Source: Cordilura impudica (taxonomy: Eukaryota > Arthropoda > Insecta > Diptera > Scathophagidae). Taken from it: 64,000 nt of DNA. Position numbers and translations under genes: made by a program. The stretch covers positions 97,711,946-97,775,945 of the forward strand of contig OY821517.1 in the NCBI GenBank assembly GCA_963682025.1, in the 5' to 3' direction. Shown here in pieces: positions 1 to 9,439 of the stretch. The stretch's first letter is position 1. Each line of letters opens with the position of its first letter. The notes under the pieces were generated by a model that searched no databases, was not told the origin of the DNA, and saw only the letters and a program-made list of their open reading frames with translations.

Positions 1-189
1 TTTTTTATTGGTATAACTATTGCAGCTTTGTATGATTGAGGAGCTCGAAAAACTACATCTTTGGAAATATGATAACAACAAACAATCTCGTTGACTATAA
101 AAAGAAAAACGCAAATTTGATAAATAAAAAAAGCTTGCTAAAAGACAATGTTTTGAAATACTCACAAAAAACCTTAACGCACAAACTCC

Positions 190-545
190 AATAAAAATAT
201 ATGGAAAAGTATTCGTAAGTTAACTGGGGACAATGAAACAAAAGTAATCAAAACAGTAGAATACAATAACCAAAGATATGACGAGCCTCATTTAATAGCA
301 CAATATTTTGGAAAATTTAACAATTTTCAAATGAATACAAAGTGATACCTTAAAGCTAAGAGCAACATATGAGCCAAGAATATATGCAAAATTTTTGGAA
401 AATCCTATTCATTTAAACGAATTTTATAGCTGTTTAAATTCAACAACAGGCCTTTCCCAGGTTTTGACAAAATAACGTATGATGTGTTAAAGAACGTTCC
501 AAACATATTAAAACAAAAAATCTCTAAATCTATATAAGAATGATT
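190..545 (+). pseudogene. LINE reverse transcriptase fragment, N-terminal part
   Basis: Conceptual translation reads IWKSIRKLTGDN, then a stretch with LIAQYFGKFNNF, and further on, after stops and a frame change, FPGFDKITYDVLKNVP. This order (W..I, an IA.YFG block, then PG.D.I....LK..P) is typical of the linker and first reverse-transcriptase block of jockey/CR1-type non-LTR elements. The piece is broken by a TGA at about 342 and by shifts, has no start codon of its own and cannot be functional. Family assignment beyond jockey/CR1-like is not possible from this much sequence. Confidence 0.5.
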
Positions 546-2365
546 ATAGTTATTGTAAATAAATACTCAAAAAAAAAAAAAAAACACATTGAACAAATTT
601 TTATCTCAAACTAAATTAGCCAAAAGAATGATAAACTAAATTCATGAACGTTGACAATAATGCAGGGCAACTTAAATCATCAACTAAACGCGTAAACCCC
701 ATCTATGATTTAAGCATATAATAAATTTTTTTTAACAAAAATAAAACTATAAATTAAAAATTAAATGCAGCTGTATTAAGATGTTTGTTGGAAAATTCCT
801 AACATGCTATAAAATTCACTTAATATACATACGAGATATTTTCAATAAACAAAATTTTAAATACATAAAAAAAAAATTATACTAAAATTATATGGTTAAC
901 AGATGCTAAGATAGACAATATTCTTTTTGTTTATTTTATGATATTTTAATAGTGCAGTTGTATTGCTTTACAAATGATTAAGTTAATTTGGCATGTAAAA
1001 ATGTGTGTGTGTGAAAGAAAACTTAAAATAAAGTAAAGTCAAACACCCAGCAAACTTATAATCAAAGATTGTAGCAATATGTCACCAGTCGTCTCAGATT
1101 GTTGTTGCCGCTTAACAATACGGTTGATAGCAGTTCGATTTCCCCACAAAATGATGTTTTAATTTACAGATGTAGGAACGAGTTAGTTGCAAGGAACCAT
1201 TTAAAAACACTCCAATTTTGTATACACGAAATATTAATTAAAACCTCAATTATTTCTATATTGCAAATTGTGAGTAAATTTAAAAATTTTAGATCTAAAA
1301 AATTTTAAACATTTTGTTGAGCGGCGCTGAGTTTTCTACGTTTTTCTTTCTGGCAACCCCAAAAATTGTTTACAATTCAGATAAAATGTTTGAAATTTTA
1401 CTATTCTCAACTTTCGAGAAATAAGTGGTTTTACATTCTCCGCCCAAAATTTTTGTTAGTCCGCATACGAAATTCCAACCATTTTGCTCTACGACGCACT
1501 GTGGCACATATTTTGAGAAGGCAGCTAAAAATAATTTTTTAATGTTACCGATTTTAAAGCTAGTTTATTCATTTGAAAGAAAATATCTTTAAAGCTCGGG
1601 CGCCAAAAAATCACAACTCTATATCAACTATACCATAGCGAACAGGGTGATCCAATACATACTTTCGCAGTATTTTGCTTAAATAAAAAATTTCTTAGTA
1701 AATTTCTTTTTTTTCAAGAACTATAGATTTTTGGTTTTAAATGCTTTAAAGCAAAATATATCTGGCTGTTAGCGCAAAAAATAATGTCTTTTAAATTTTT
1801 TTTTTAAGAAAGGTCAAAATTGCCCGAAAATTTCCTACATAGTATAGCACAATTACGTCCCGTCGAAACACGTAAAAAAATTTTGGACTCGTTTATAGTC
1901 CGAGCCCTCCCCTACACTCTAATACCGCATGATATCTCTGCCAGGATTCGCCCGTGTGAACTAGAACAATTTTTTTCAAACCGCCTTCTTGAGAGATGGC
2001 TATTATAAAATAAAAACATCGTGTGACCCAATATTAGAGTAATTACCATAAAAACCATATAAAATAATATTTGCTTTCTGAATAACTTTAAATATAATGA
2101 GTGCTTCCCTATATGTCCACAGACACTATCCGGACATTATTAGGGATTTTATTAGCTTGATTACAAATAAAATTGGTCGTGTATCTTTTTTTTTTTGGCG
2201 TGAGTTTGTCTTTTTTTATAGTAACAGAAATGAAAAACGTAGAGTTGACAAGAGTTATTATAAAGCATCTATTTAAGATAGAACTTGAAATTATAAAAAA
2301 CTAGAGGACCCCTGCTGCTCCGCAGCATTATATTATATTATATTAATTTTATAATATAATACCAA
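546..2365. other. AT-rich stretch without recognisable gene
   Basis: Homopolymer A and T runs and short random open frames (for example 1099-1308 and 1820-2008) whose translations match nothing I recognise. At about 2301 there is a short CTAGAGGACCCCTGCTGCTC segment that looks like the edge of a dispersed repeat, but it is too short to assign. Confidence 0.4.
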
Positions 2366-2585
2366 AATTTGACAAGAGAAGTTAACATACAGTTATGCCA
2401 AAATATGCCAAGAGAAGTTAACGTACAGTAAAAGTAAAGTTGATTGTCCACGCATAACTTTCCTCAAACCCTACGAATTTGCCAAGAGAAGTTAACGTAC
2501 GGTAATGCCAAAATATGGCAAGATAAGTTAACGTACAGTAAAAGTAAAGTGGATTCTCCACGCATAACTTTCCTCAAACCCAACG
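2366..2585. repeat. 110-bp tandem duplication
   Basis: Two head-to-tail copies, 2366-2475 and 2476-2585, each containing GAGAAGTTAAC, GTACAGTAAAAGTAAAGT and CCACGCATAACTTTCCTCAA at the same offset. Inside each copy the motif AAGTTAACnTACnGT also recurs at about 50 bp, so the unit is itself an older partial duplication. Sequence following the second copy (to about 2668) stays open and reads like a protein end, but I do not recognise it. Confidence 0.8.
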
Positions 2586-3000
2586 AATTTAAGCAGTTAA
2601 TAGCTCAAAAGAAGGAGCTTGATCCACTGAGTGTTCTTAGACCTATGCCAACAGCCTACGTTAATTAGAACTCTAGTTATAGAGGTTTGAGAGAAGAAAA
2701 ATATTGAAAAAGTCTTGAATGCAAAGTTTATTCATAAATTTTTTAATATATAAAATAATACAAAATATTCCATCTTAATAAAAAAAAAATATTTTATTCA
2801 AAAGGCCATTACATCGCATTAATCTTGGAAAATGTTTGCGGGCATATGGCCACCGAGGCTGTCCTCGACGAAGCGCATTCTGGACTCAAATTTTGGTTCA
2901 CTTTTTTGAGCAGAACTGGCCGTATGTCACGAATAACAAGAACAATCTTATCATCCGAAACATCAATTTTTGCTCGTTTATCAGCTACACCAGTGACAAT

Positions 3001-3180
3001 TTATAGGTCCATTTCTGTAATCGAGAAAATTATGGAGGAAATCGTATGTAAAAGACTCACAAACTTCCTACAAAAAAATAAAATTATAAGCTTCAATCAA
3101 TTTGGATTCCAGCAAGGAAAGAATAGCAATCAACTTCTCGGAAACTTTGCGAATTTTATTAACCAAAATGTCAAATTTTG
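3001..3180 (+). pseudogene. LINE reverse transcriptase fragment
   Basis: Sixty codons in one frame with SVIEKIMEEIVCKRLTNFL followed by NQFGFQQGKN. This is the reverse-transcriptase block 'P(I/V)S.I.K..E..(I/V)..RL..(F/Y)L...........Q.GF..G' of jockey/CR1-type LINEs. The open frame continues upstream to 2825, but that part does not resemble a reverse transcriptase. The junction near 3000 is probably where another repeat fragment is joined. Downstream the frame ends at 3181 as the 3162-3316 repeat begins. Confidence 0.55.
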
Positions 3181-3316
3181 ATCCCCTCTAACTCAGAGAG
3201 ATCTGGACCGATCTTGTTGAAAAATTGTGGCTAAACTACTATCCAATAGGACTAACCTTGGTGCAAATTTCATCCCGATCGGAAGACGTCGGTTTCAAAA
3301 GTTGGTGCACTTGACA
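3162..3316 (+). repeat. Dispersed repeat, copy 1 of 2
   Basis: Matches the reverse complement of 51191-51332 almost base for base. Shared blocks are ACCAAAATGTCAAATTTTGA, CCCCTCTAACTCAGAGAG, CCGATCTTGTTGAAAAATTG and TTCATCCCGATCGGAAGACG. The two copies differ by a few substitutions and a small indel. Neither carries an open frame of note. The family is not identified. Confidence 0.75.
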
Positions 3317-3469
3317 TGAAATCCCCCATATGTACTTATATATATATAGATTAAAAGAACATTGAAAACAAAAATTTAATGAAAATATATATCCTAGAAT
3401 TTGTACTCGAATTTCGAGTGCTGGGCTATACTAGTCTATTATAACTAGTACAGATTCTTGGAAATTTTA

Positions 3470-3745
3470 TTTTTTCATTTAATAAATAATTTTATAGGAG
3501 CCTCAAGGTGTGCTAATCAATTTTAGCCAATTCACAATTCAACACTTTTTAAATAAAATTCATTAAATTTGATTATAAATATTTTCTGAACACACAGAAG
3601 ATATATGAATGGGTTTGTTAATAAAAAATTTTAAAGGATTTTGTTATTTACAACAAACAGACACATAGTATGTGTTTTATGTATGTGTTAGTAGCAACTT
3701 TCAATGAGTATTAATCCAAAAAAATGTTCCAGACGGTAAAAATCT
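3470..3745 (+). repeat. Dispersed AT-rich repeat, related to 47355-47520
   Basis: Shares TGCTAATCAATTnTAGCCAA, TTCACAA(T/A)TCAACAC, a CCCATTAACAAA-like block in opposite sense, and the segment with ACA.ACATAGTAT and ATGTAnGTGTTAGTnAG with the region at 47355-47520. A third, more distant relative lies at 9580-9690. No gene inside. Confidence 0.45.
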
Positions 3746-3963
3746 GTAAATCTGGTGGACAGCTAATAAGAAATACATTTCAAATGCAACAGAATACCGA
3801 TAACTGCAACAGAATCACTCCTAGAGGGGTAAAAAGTAAGACTGGATCCCTTAATTTTTCCTCGACATTGGCTCCACAGCTCCTAAATGTATGACCGACT
3901 CACATTAGTTTTCCACCACCAAAATTTTTTAGAACATATATATCCTCTCTCTCCTATCATTAA

Positions 3964-4596
3964 GGGGGGCTCGTATACAAAATTTACATTACAGACTGGA
4001 AATTTATAGAAGAGAAAATCCCATAACTGCCTTAGGGTCCCCCATAGGGCGATAAAGGAGAGCGACGACTGATATTGTTGAAGAAGATGATGATAGCGAG
4101 GACGAAGGACAAAATTATTTAAAAGACAGCGGCGACAGCGGAAATCAAGATCGTGCTCGTCGAGTAAATGTTATCGGCTTCGAAGGTGTAAAAAGAATTA
4201 CCTTGACATTAAACTAATTGAATAGAGAACTCATGAGACAACAGAAATTTTCGCACTGTTGGCTTGTCAACGGATTTTATTGGGGGGGGGGGGGCGAAGT
4301 CTACCAACAAGCAGTAGAAATATTGTGTGAACTACATGCTGTCGACGAAGGAGGCGTAGCACTCATAAGAGGACTATAGCAACGTATTGTGCTGTAATGA
4401 GGAGGAAAAAATATTGTTGCTTCAGGTCAAAGTTGAAAATCGGAAAATATTCCAATCTACAATAAAAACAAATCAGTTTGATGCATAAAAACGTGAATTT
4501 TTACACTTAATAAAACCTACGAATCGATAATATATTAAAAACCTTAAAAACTTATTGATTTCATAAAAAAAAAAAACATTTTGTATCGGAGCGCCC
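3964..4596. mobile_element. Inverted-repeat element flanked by TTAA, superfamily unclear
   Basis: Left end reads TTAA then GGGGGGCTCGTATACAAAAT. The right end, on the other strand, reads TTAA then GGGCGCTCCGATACAAAATG. The similarity continues outward about 15 bp on both sides (CTnTCTCC near 3945-3952 and its complement near 4604-4612), and a weaker inverted match reaches about 3870 and 4735, so the true ends may lie further out. Inside, about 4075-4240 translates to an acidic run followed by ARRVNVIGFEGVKRITLTLN, which vaguely recalls a PIF/Harbinger transposase C-terminus but is too short to call. Confidence 0.4.
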
Positions 4597-4781
4597 TTAA
4601 TGAATGGAGATAGTGGGTGAGTATATTAGAAAAATTATGGTACTTTGGCTTCTATATATTTCTAAACTGTAATGGGAACACCCTTAACGATAGAAGAGAG
4701 AAGGCCCGTTTAGGGGCATCTTAGGAGTTGTGAGGGCAATTTTTTTCAAATTCATGAAATTTTAAATTTAAAAATTTTTTT

Positions 4782-5995
4782 ATAAAGGGTCCGCCAAATA
4801 ACTTTTTTTTTTTTTTTGGAAATGCTATAAAAAAAAAACTGCTGAATATTATCTCAAATTTCTTTTTTTATTTGAAAGTACAATCCTTCCGGTTAATAAT
4901 GGAAAATAATTTCAATCATATGGCTGCCTGGGCTGGCCATGCAGTAGCCTACTCGATCGGTCCAATTTTTAAGCACATTATCGATTGTGTGCAGCTGTAT
5001 TTCACCAATGGCTTCACGAATATTGTCCTTTAAAGCGTCAATTGTCTCTGGCTTGTTGGCGTAACACTTATCTTTGTGGGCACCCCACAAATAATAGTCC
5101 AACGGTGTCAAATCGCAGCTCCGATATGGCCAAACGACATCAGCTCTGCGGCTGATAATGCGATCTTCAAAATCAGGGCGCAAAACATCGAGTGTAGCTT
5201 CGGCTGTATGGCACGTAGCTCCGTCCTGTTGAAACCAAATGTTGCCAATATCCTCCTCTTCAATTTTTGTGAACAAAAATTCGTTCAACATTGCCCGATA
5301 ACGATCGCCATTGACTGTAACGGCCACTCCTTGCTCATTTTCGAAGAAAAATGGCCCAATTATGCCTCTGGACCAAAATCCGCAACAAACAGTGACTCGG
5401 TTTGGGTGTATCGGCTTTTCAATGTATGCGTGCGGGTTTTCTGTGCCCCAGATGCGACAATTTTGCTTGTTTACATACCCGCCAAGATCAAAATGAGCTT
5501 CATCTGAAAAGATGATTTTTTTTTGGCAAAATCGGCATCTTCTGTAAGTCGATCGCAGGCCCACTTAGCGAAGCGAAAACGCAATGGCTGGTCAGTTGGC
5601 TTCAACTGCTGAACCAATTGGACTTTGTATGGCGTCATACCAAGGTCTTTATGCAAAATTCGTCTCAATGATGCCTCCGAAATGTTTAATTCTTGAGAAC
5701 GACGGTGAATTGATTTTGATGGCGCTTCACGCACACTTTCTGCCACAGCAGCAATATTCTCGGGTGTACGCACTGTTTTTGGCTTTTCACGCTTTGGTTT
5801 ATCGATGAGGATGCCAGTTTCTTTCACTTTTTTGACAAGATAACGAACATACGGAGCTGACGGGGCTTCTCTTCTTCAAAAATCCGTACGCAATTTTCGC
5901 ACAAATTCTGCAACATTACCATGATTTTCAAAGTAATGTCGCAATATTTCCCACCGTTGGTCAAGCATATACACAACCATATTCGTTCAGCTCAA
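4782..5995 (-). mobile_element. Mariner (DD41D-spaced) copy 1, 5'-truncated
   Basis: The transposon 3' end lies at about 4782, where TATAAAGGGTCCGCC matches the start TATAAAGGGTCCACC of copy 2 at 51867, i.e. the terminal inverted repeat of the same family. The element reads leftward. At its 5' side it stops abruptly at about 5995, just upstream of the start codon, and LINE sequence follows. The ~110 bp containing the 5' inverted repeat, present in copy 2, is missing here. Confidence 0.75.
4893..5980 (-). pseudogene. Mariner-family transposase, frameshifted
   Basis: Cut-and-paste transposase of the Tc1/mariner superfamily, which would act on the element's own inverted repeats in the nucleus. 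Start ATG is the complement of 5978-5980 and opens MVVYMLDQRWEILRHYFEN. A TGA interrupts the N-terminal helix-turn-helix region, and a frameshift in a run of T (about 5516-5525, + strand) separates the N-terminal part (5471-5827) from the catalytic part (4893-5564). Catalytic blocks are visible: FSDEAHFDLGG, WFQQDGATCHTA, then SCDLTPLDYYLWG. From the Asp of QQD to the Asp of PLD there are 41 intervening residues, so the spacing is DD41D, as in the rosa-type group, not DD34D. The end is EIIFHY. It is full length except for these breaks and is not functional as it stands. Confidence 0.85.
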
Positions 5996-6009
5996 TAAAA
6001 GCCATCATT

Positions 6010-6690
6010 GCCTTACGTTATTCATAGACTTTAGTAAGGCTTTTGACACCTTATCTCACGACAAAATGATCCATATGTTAGAGCGTGTTGGAGTTCGAGG
6101 AATACGCAATGAATGGTTTAGGAATTATTTAACGCTAAGACGGTATCGGGTTAAAGTATCGAATGAGGTACGCGAAGAAATAAGAACAATTTGTGGAATT
6201 CCTCAAGGATCTAAATTAGGACCAATGCTTTACCTTATAGATGCAAATGAGTTAATAAAAGTATTAACGAGTATCGAAACGTTTGCCTATGTAGACGATA
6301 CTGCGATTGTTATAGCACACAAACAATTAGACGATGCAATAACAATAATGCAGAATCAGTTAGGTATAGCAATAAAATGGTGTCATGATCATGATCTAAT
6401 AATAAATCCATCGAAAACGTAGCTCATGCATATCACGACTCCAACATACTTATACTCAGACATAAAGTTAAAATATCACAGCATAGATTGCGTGGCGATA
6501 AACCACAACTACCAAACAAGAATGAACACAGAAGGAAGATACAAAGTTCCAATATTCAACAATGAGTAAAGGGAAGAATACTCTTGCAGTAGCACTGCCA
6601 ACAATTTTTAATAGAATGCCAACCGAAGTCATAAACCAAACAAATATCATAAATAGAAGAAGGAAAATATTAAGCAATTAGTATATTAAG
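6010..6690 (+). pseudogene. LINE reverse transcriptase C-terminal half
   Basis: Frame 6021-6420 reads FIDFSKAFDTLSHDKM (catalytic Asp block A), CGIPQGSKLGPMLY (block B') and FAYVDDTAIV (the YVDD catalytic box), then IINPSKT and a TAG at 6421. After the stop the same protein continues (LMHITTP..., later NYQTRMNTE and a C-terminal block VALPTIFNRMPTEV in another frame) to about 6680. The short C-terminus resembles CR1/Jockey-superfamily elements. A tail with AATAAA follows near 6820. It lacks the endonuclease half, which was lost where the mariner relic abuts. It is inactive because of the stop, shifts and 5' truncation. Confidence 0.75.
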
Positions 6691-6859
6691 CAGCAATGAA
6701 TACATCATATTATATTAATTTAAATACCTTTTGAAGAATTTTAAACCAGCAGGCAAGTCTTATATGGCTTCGCAAGGGTTTCAAAATTTTAACGAATTGT
6801 TATTTTAAAGATAAATCAAATAAATATATTAAAAAAAATCAACTTAACGCCAAATTTTG

Positions 6860-7330
6860 ATTTCAATAATTGCGTTCACCGTATGGCATCCTGGTAAAAC
6901 AAAATCACGCTCGGATCAATGTTATTCATATTTTCAAACAAAAAATTGTTGATCATAGTGCGGTAACGATCTCCGTTGACTGTAAACTGAACCCCGGCTT
7001 CATTTTTGAACATATCAGGTCCAATAAACCCACCAGCTTGTAAACAGCACCAAACGGTGTATTATTCTGGATGTAATGGAAACTTTAGGGTCTGTTGTGG
7101 ACTAGTGGCATTCCATATGTGGCATTTTTTTTTTATTAATAAACCCGTTAAGCCAAAAATGAGCCACACCGTGTGTTCAGAATTTTGCGGTAGAACATCA
7201 GGTCAGCTTCCAACTAATCTTGAATCTAACCGGCTAAGGCATGACACATATGATAGTCTCGCAGCTTTAGTTCATACGCTAGATGGCCAAGATCTTTGTG
7301 CAAAATTTTGCGCATAGTTGACAGACCCCC
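6860..7330 (-). pseudogene. Mariner transposase relic, copy 3
   Basis: Reverse-strand sequence is a degenerate match to the copy at 4893-5980. MRKILHKDLG (complement of about 7290-7320) corresponds to LRRILHKDLG, and the region near 6930-7000 corresponds to the YRAMLNEFLF block. It ends just after a residual Asp block (FYQD, about 6880). Multiple stops and shifts are present. The N-terminal DNA-binding part before the LHKDLG block and everything after the second Asp are missing or unrecognisable. Diverged more than the other two copies, so older or from a sister family. Confidence 0.6.
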
Positions 7331-8850
7331 TAATTTCTACTACCTATGGCGAATTAATTTATTTGGTTCTTCTTCCACACTTTCGATCACAATGATGATA
7401 TTCTATTAAGTACACATATTTCGTCCATGTGTTGGTATTACTGCAACATCTAAAAAGTATGTGGTGTAAAATCTTCCCATCTTCTTCGTTTATAAGTTTC
7501 ACGAATTCGTTTATTTTCGCGAATATATGACTTTTAAAATAAATTTAAATAATTTCGGGGGAGGGGCTAGGTTTTAAAATTATTATTTTTGTGAATGGAT
7601 AACATGGTGAAAGTGTTGTGTCAATTTCAGGTTAATCGGTGCAAAGCTAACGAAGATACAGCGTTCCAAACGACCTGCCCTCATACGGTATATTATATGT
7701 ATATGTTAAACACTTCAAATCGATTTTCTCGCAAACAACATATTTAAAGTCCGTGAACATCACAACTCAAAATCTACTTGAAGTTTAGTAAACTGTTTCT
7801 ACACATAAATCAGAAAGTGACCAGGAAGAGTTTCTTAACCATTTTTTCCCCTATTTTTTAGCATCAAATTCACCGAAATTTTATAGCAAAAATCGTGTTT
7901 TACACTTCAAAATGCTACCAAAAAAGAAAAGAATAAATAAGAAAAATAAATCTTCCTGATTACCTCGGGAAACATATCGCGTTTTAAATGCATTTAATTT
8001 TTTTTTTCACATGATTCGGTAACGAGTTATGATGTTCATCACCGAAACCACTTTTTTTTCGAGACGCCACCGCAGATTTGCTGTCACGGACTCATTTATT
8101 AAAATATTTTAACGTGTATATGAAATAAATGATCCAACTTTATTTATATCTTCAACAAAAATTATGAAAATATGCCTTTTTTGCCTACAAAACCTACCGC
8201 GGCCCTGCAGATATGAAAAAGTTCTTATAGGATACTATGCTTATGTGGGGAATAGGTTGAAAAATTGACTGATCCTGGCAATATTTGGTAAACACACTTT
8301 TTTTAAAAAACATATACAAACCACATTTTACAGAGATCTGTTCAATAATTTTATTTGTTTACACAAATAAGTAAAGATTGGGATACAGCTTTTTATAAGG
8401 GCAATGCACAAAATTCAAATATTTTTGGTAGTTTCAAGCAAGCATCAGCACAAACTCATTATACCCCGATCACATAGTGGTATAGTGCATAATTAGTAGT
8501 CGGATATGAATTACATAGTTTAAATACCTGAAAATGGGATAAGAGGTAAATGGTCAAAAAAATATTGCAACACCCACTTATGTTACCTTTTAAGACATGA
8601 GCAGGTATGTTTGGCCTTTTAAAAGGTCAAGGAGAAAAAAATAAAATAATTGAAATACTGCAAGGTAAATTTTTTTCAATCCAGAGACTGCAACATCTAT
8701 CACAGGTGTAGATCAAAAATTCATAAAACAATTCAAAATCATATAACAATATTCTAGCATGCAGCTGAAAGGCAAATCCAACAAATTTGGAGAATACGCC
8801 AATAAAGCAGCTATACTTAATAACGAGATATAACCACCGTTTATAAAATT
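7331..8850. other. Intergenic AT-rich DNA
   Basis: No coding frame I can support. One weak inverted pair exists: GTGAACATCACAACTC near 7752 and GAGTTATGATGTTCATCAC near 8025. It could be the ends of a small decayed element of about 290 bp. Confidence 0.3.
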
Positions 8851-8859
8851 TGTACCATA

Positions 8860-9430
8860 AGAAGCAACTAATTCAACACAGTATGCTTCCAATAGGAGAT
8901 CTATATGAAGAAGTGCAGTTAGTACACCTTTACCTTTAACATGTTCATATATCCGTTGATGAATTAATTTTTCATATACCTTAGACAAATATGTAAGAAG
9001 AGCAACAGGACGAAAATCATTATTTGATTTGAGTGTAGGAATGATTTTTGAATGTTTTAATATTGTTTTGTTTTTTTTTTTTTTTTTTGAAAAGAACTCT
9101 TTGTTATTGTGTTGAAAACATACATAAGATAAGGAAGCCGTAATGGCAGCATATCTTTAGAAATTTTGGATGAATATTATCGAATCCAGCAGGATTAAAT
9201 TTTAAAGCAAAGCAGGTTTAAAGTATGACCAATTGACTTATACAATAAAAGCTGAATATAGTGTTTTCTGGTATTTGATTATTATTGACTTCATTATAGA
9301 ATTTAGAATTAATTGAGATATTATGAATAGTTACAAGAGACTCATTGAGAATTTTCACATCAATTATAGAGGAATTGCTTACAGATTTGCAAACACCAAT
9401 TCCACGAATAATTTTCTATGTTTTTGATGA
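8860..9430 (-). pseudogene. LINE reverse transcriptase fragment
   Basis: On the reverse strand the piece reads FNPAGFDNIHPKFLK (complement of about 9170-9215), then FRPVALLTYLSKVYEKLIHQR (about 8955-9020), the standard first blocks of a jockey/CR1-type reverse transcriptase ('G.D.I..KFLK', 'FRP(I/V).LL..LSK(V/I).EKLI..R'). Frames change between blocks and a T-run at 9061-9085 interrupts the sequence. No catalytic FADD block remains. A broken fragment only. Confidence 0.65.
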
Positions 9431-9439
9431 TCCTACAGC

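Noticed and set aside
5076..5507. 143-codon open frame on the plus strand
   Set aside because: Exact antisense of the mariner catalytic domain. The coding signal is on the minus strand.
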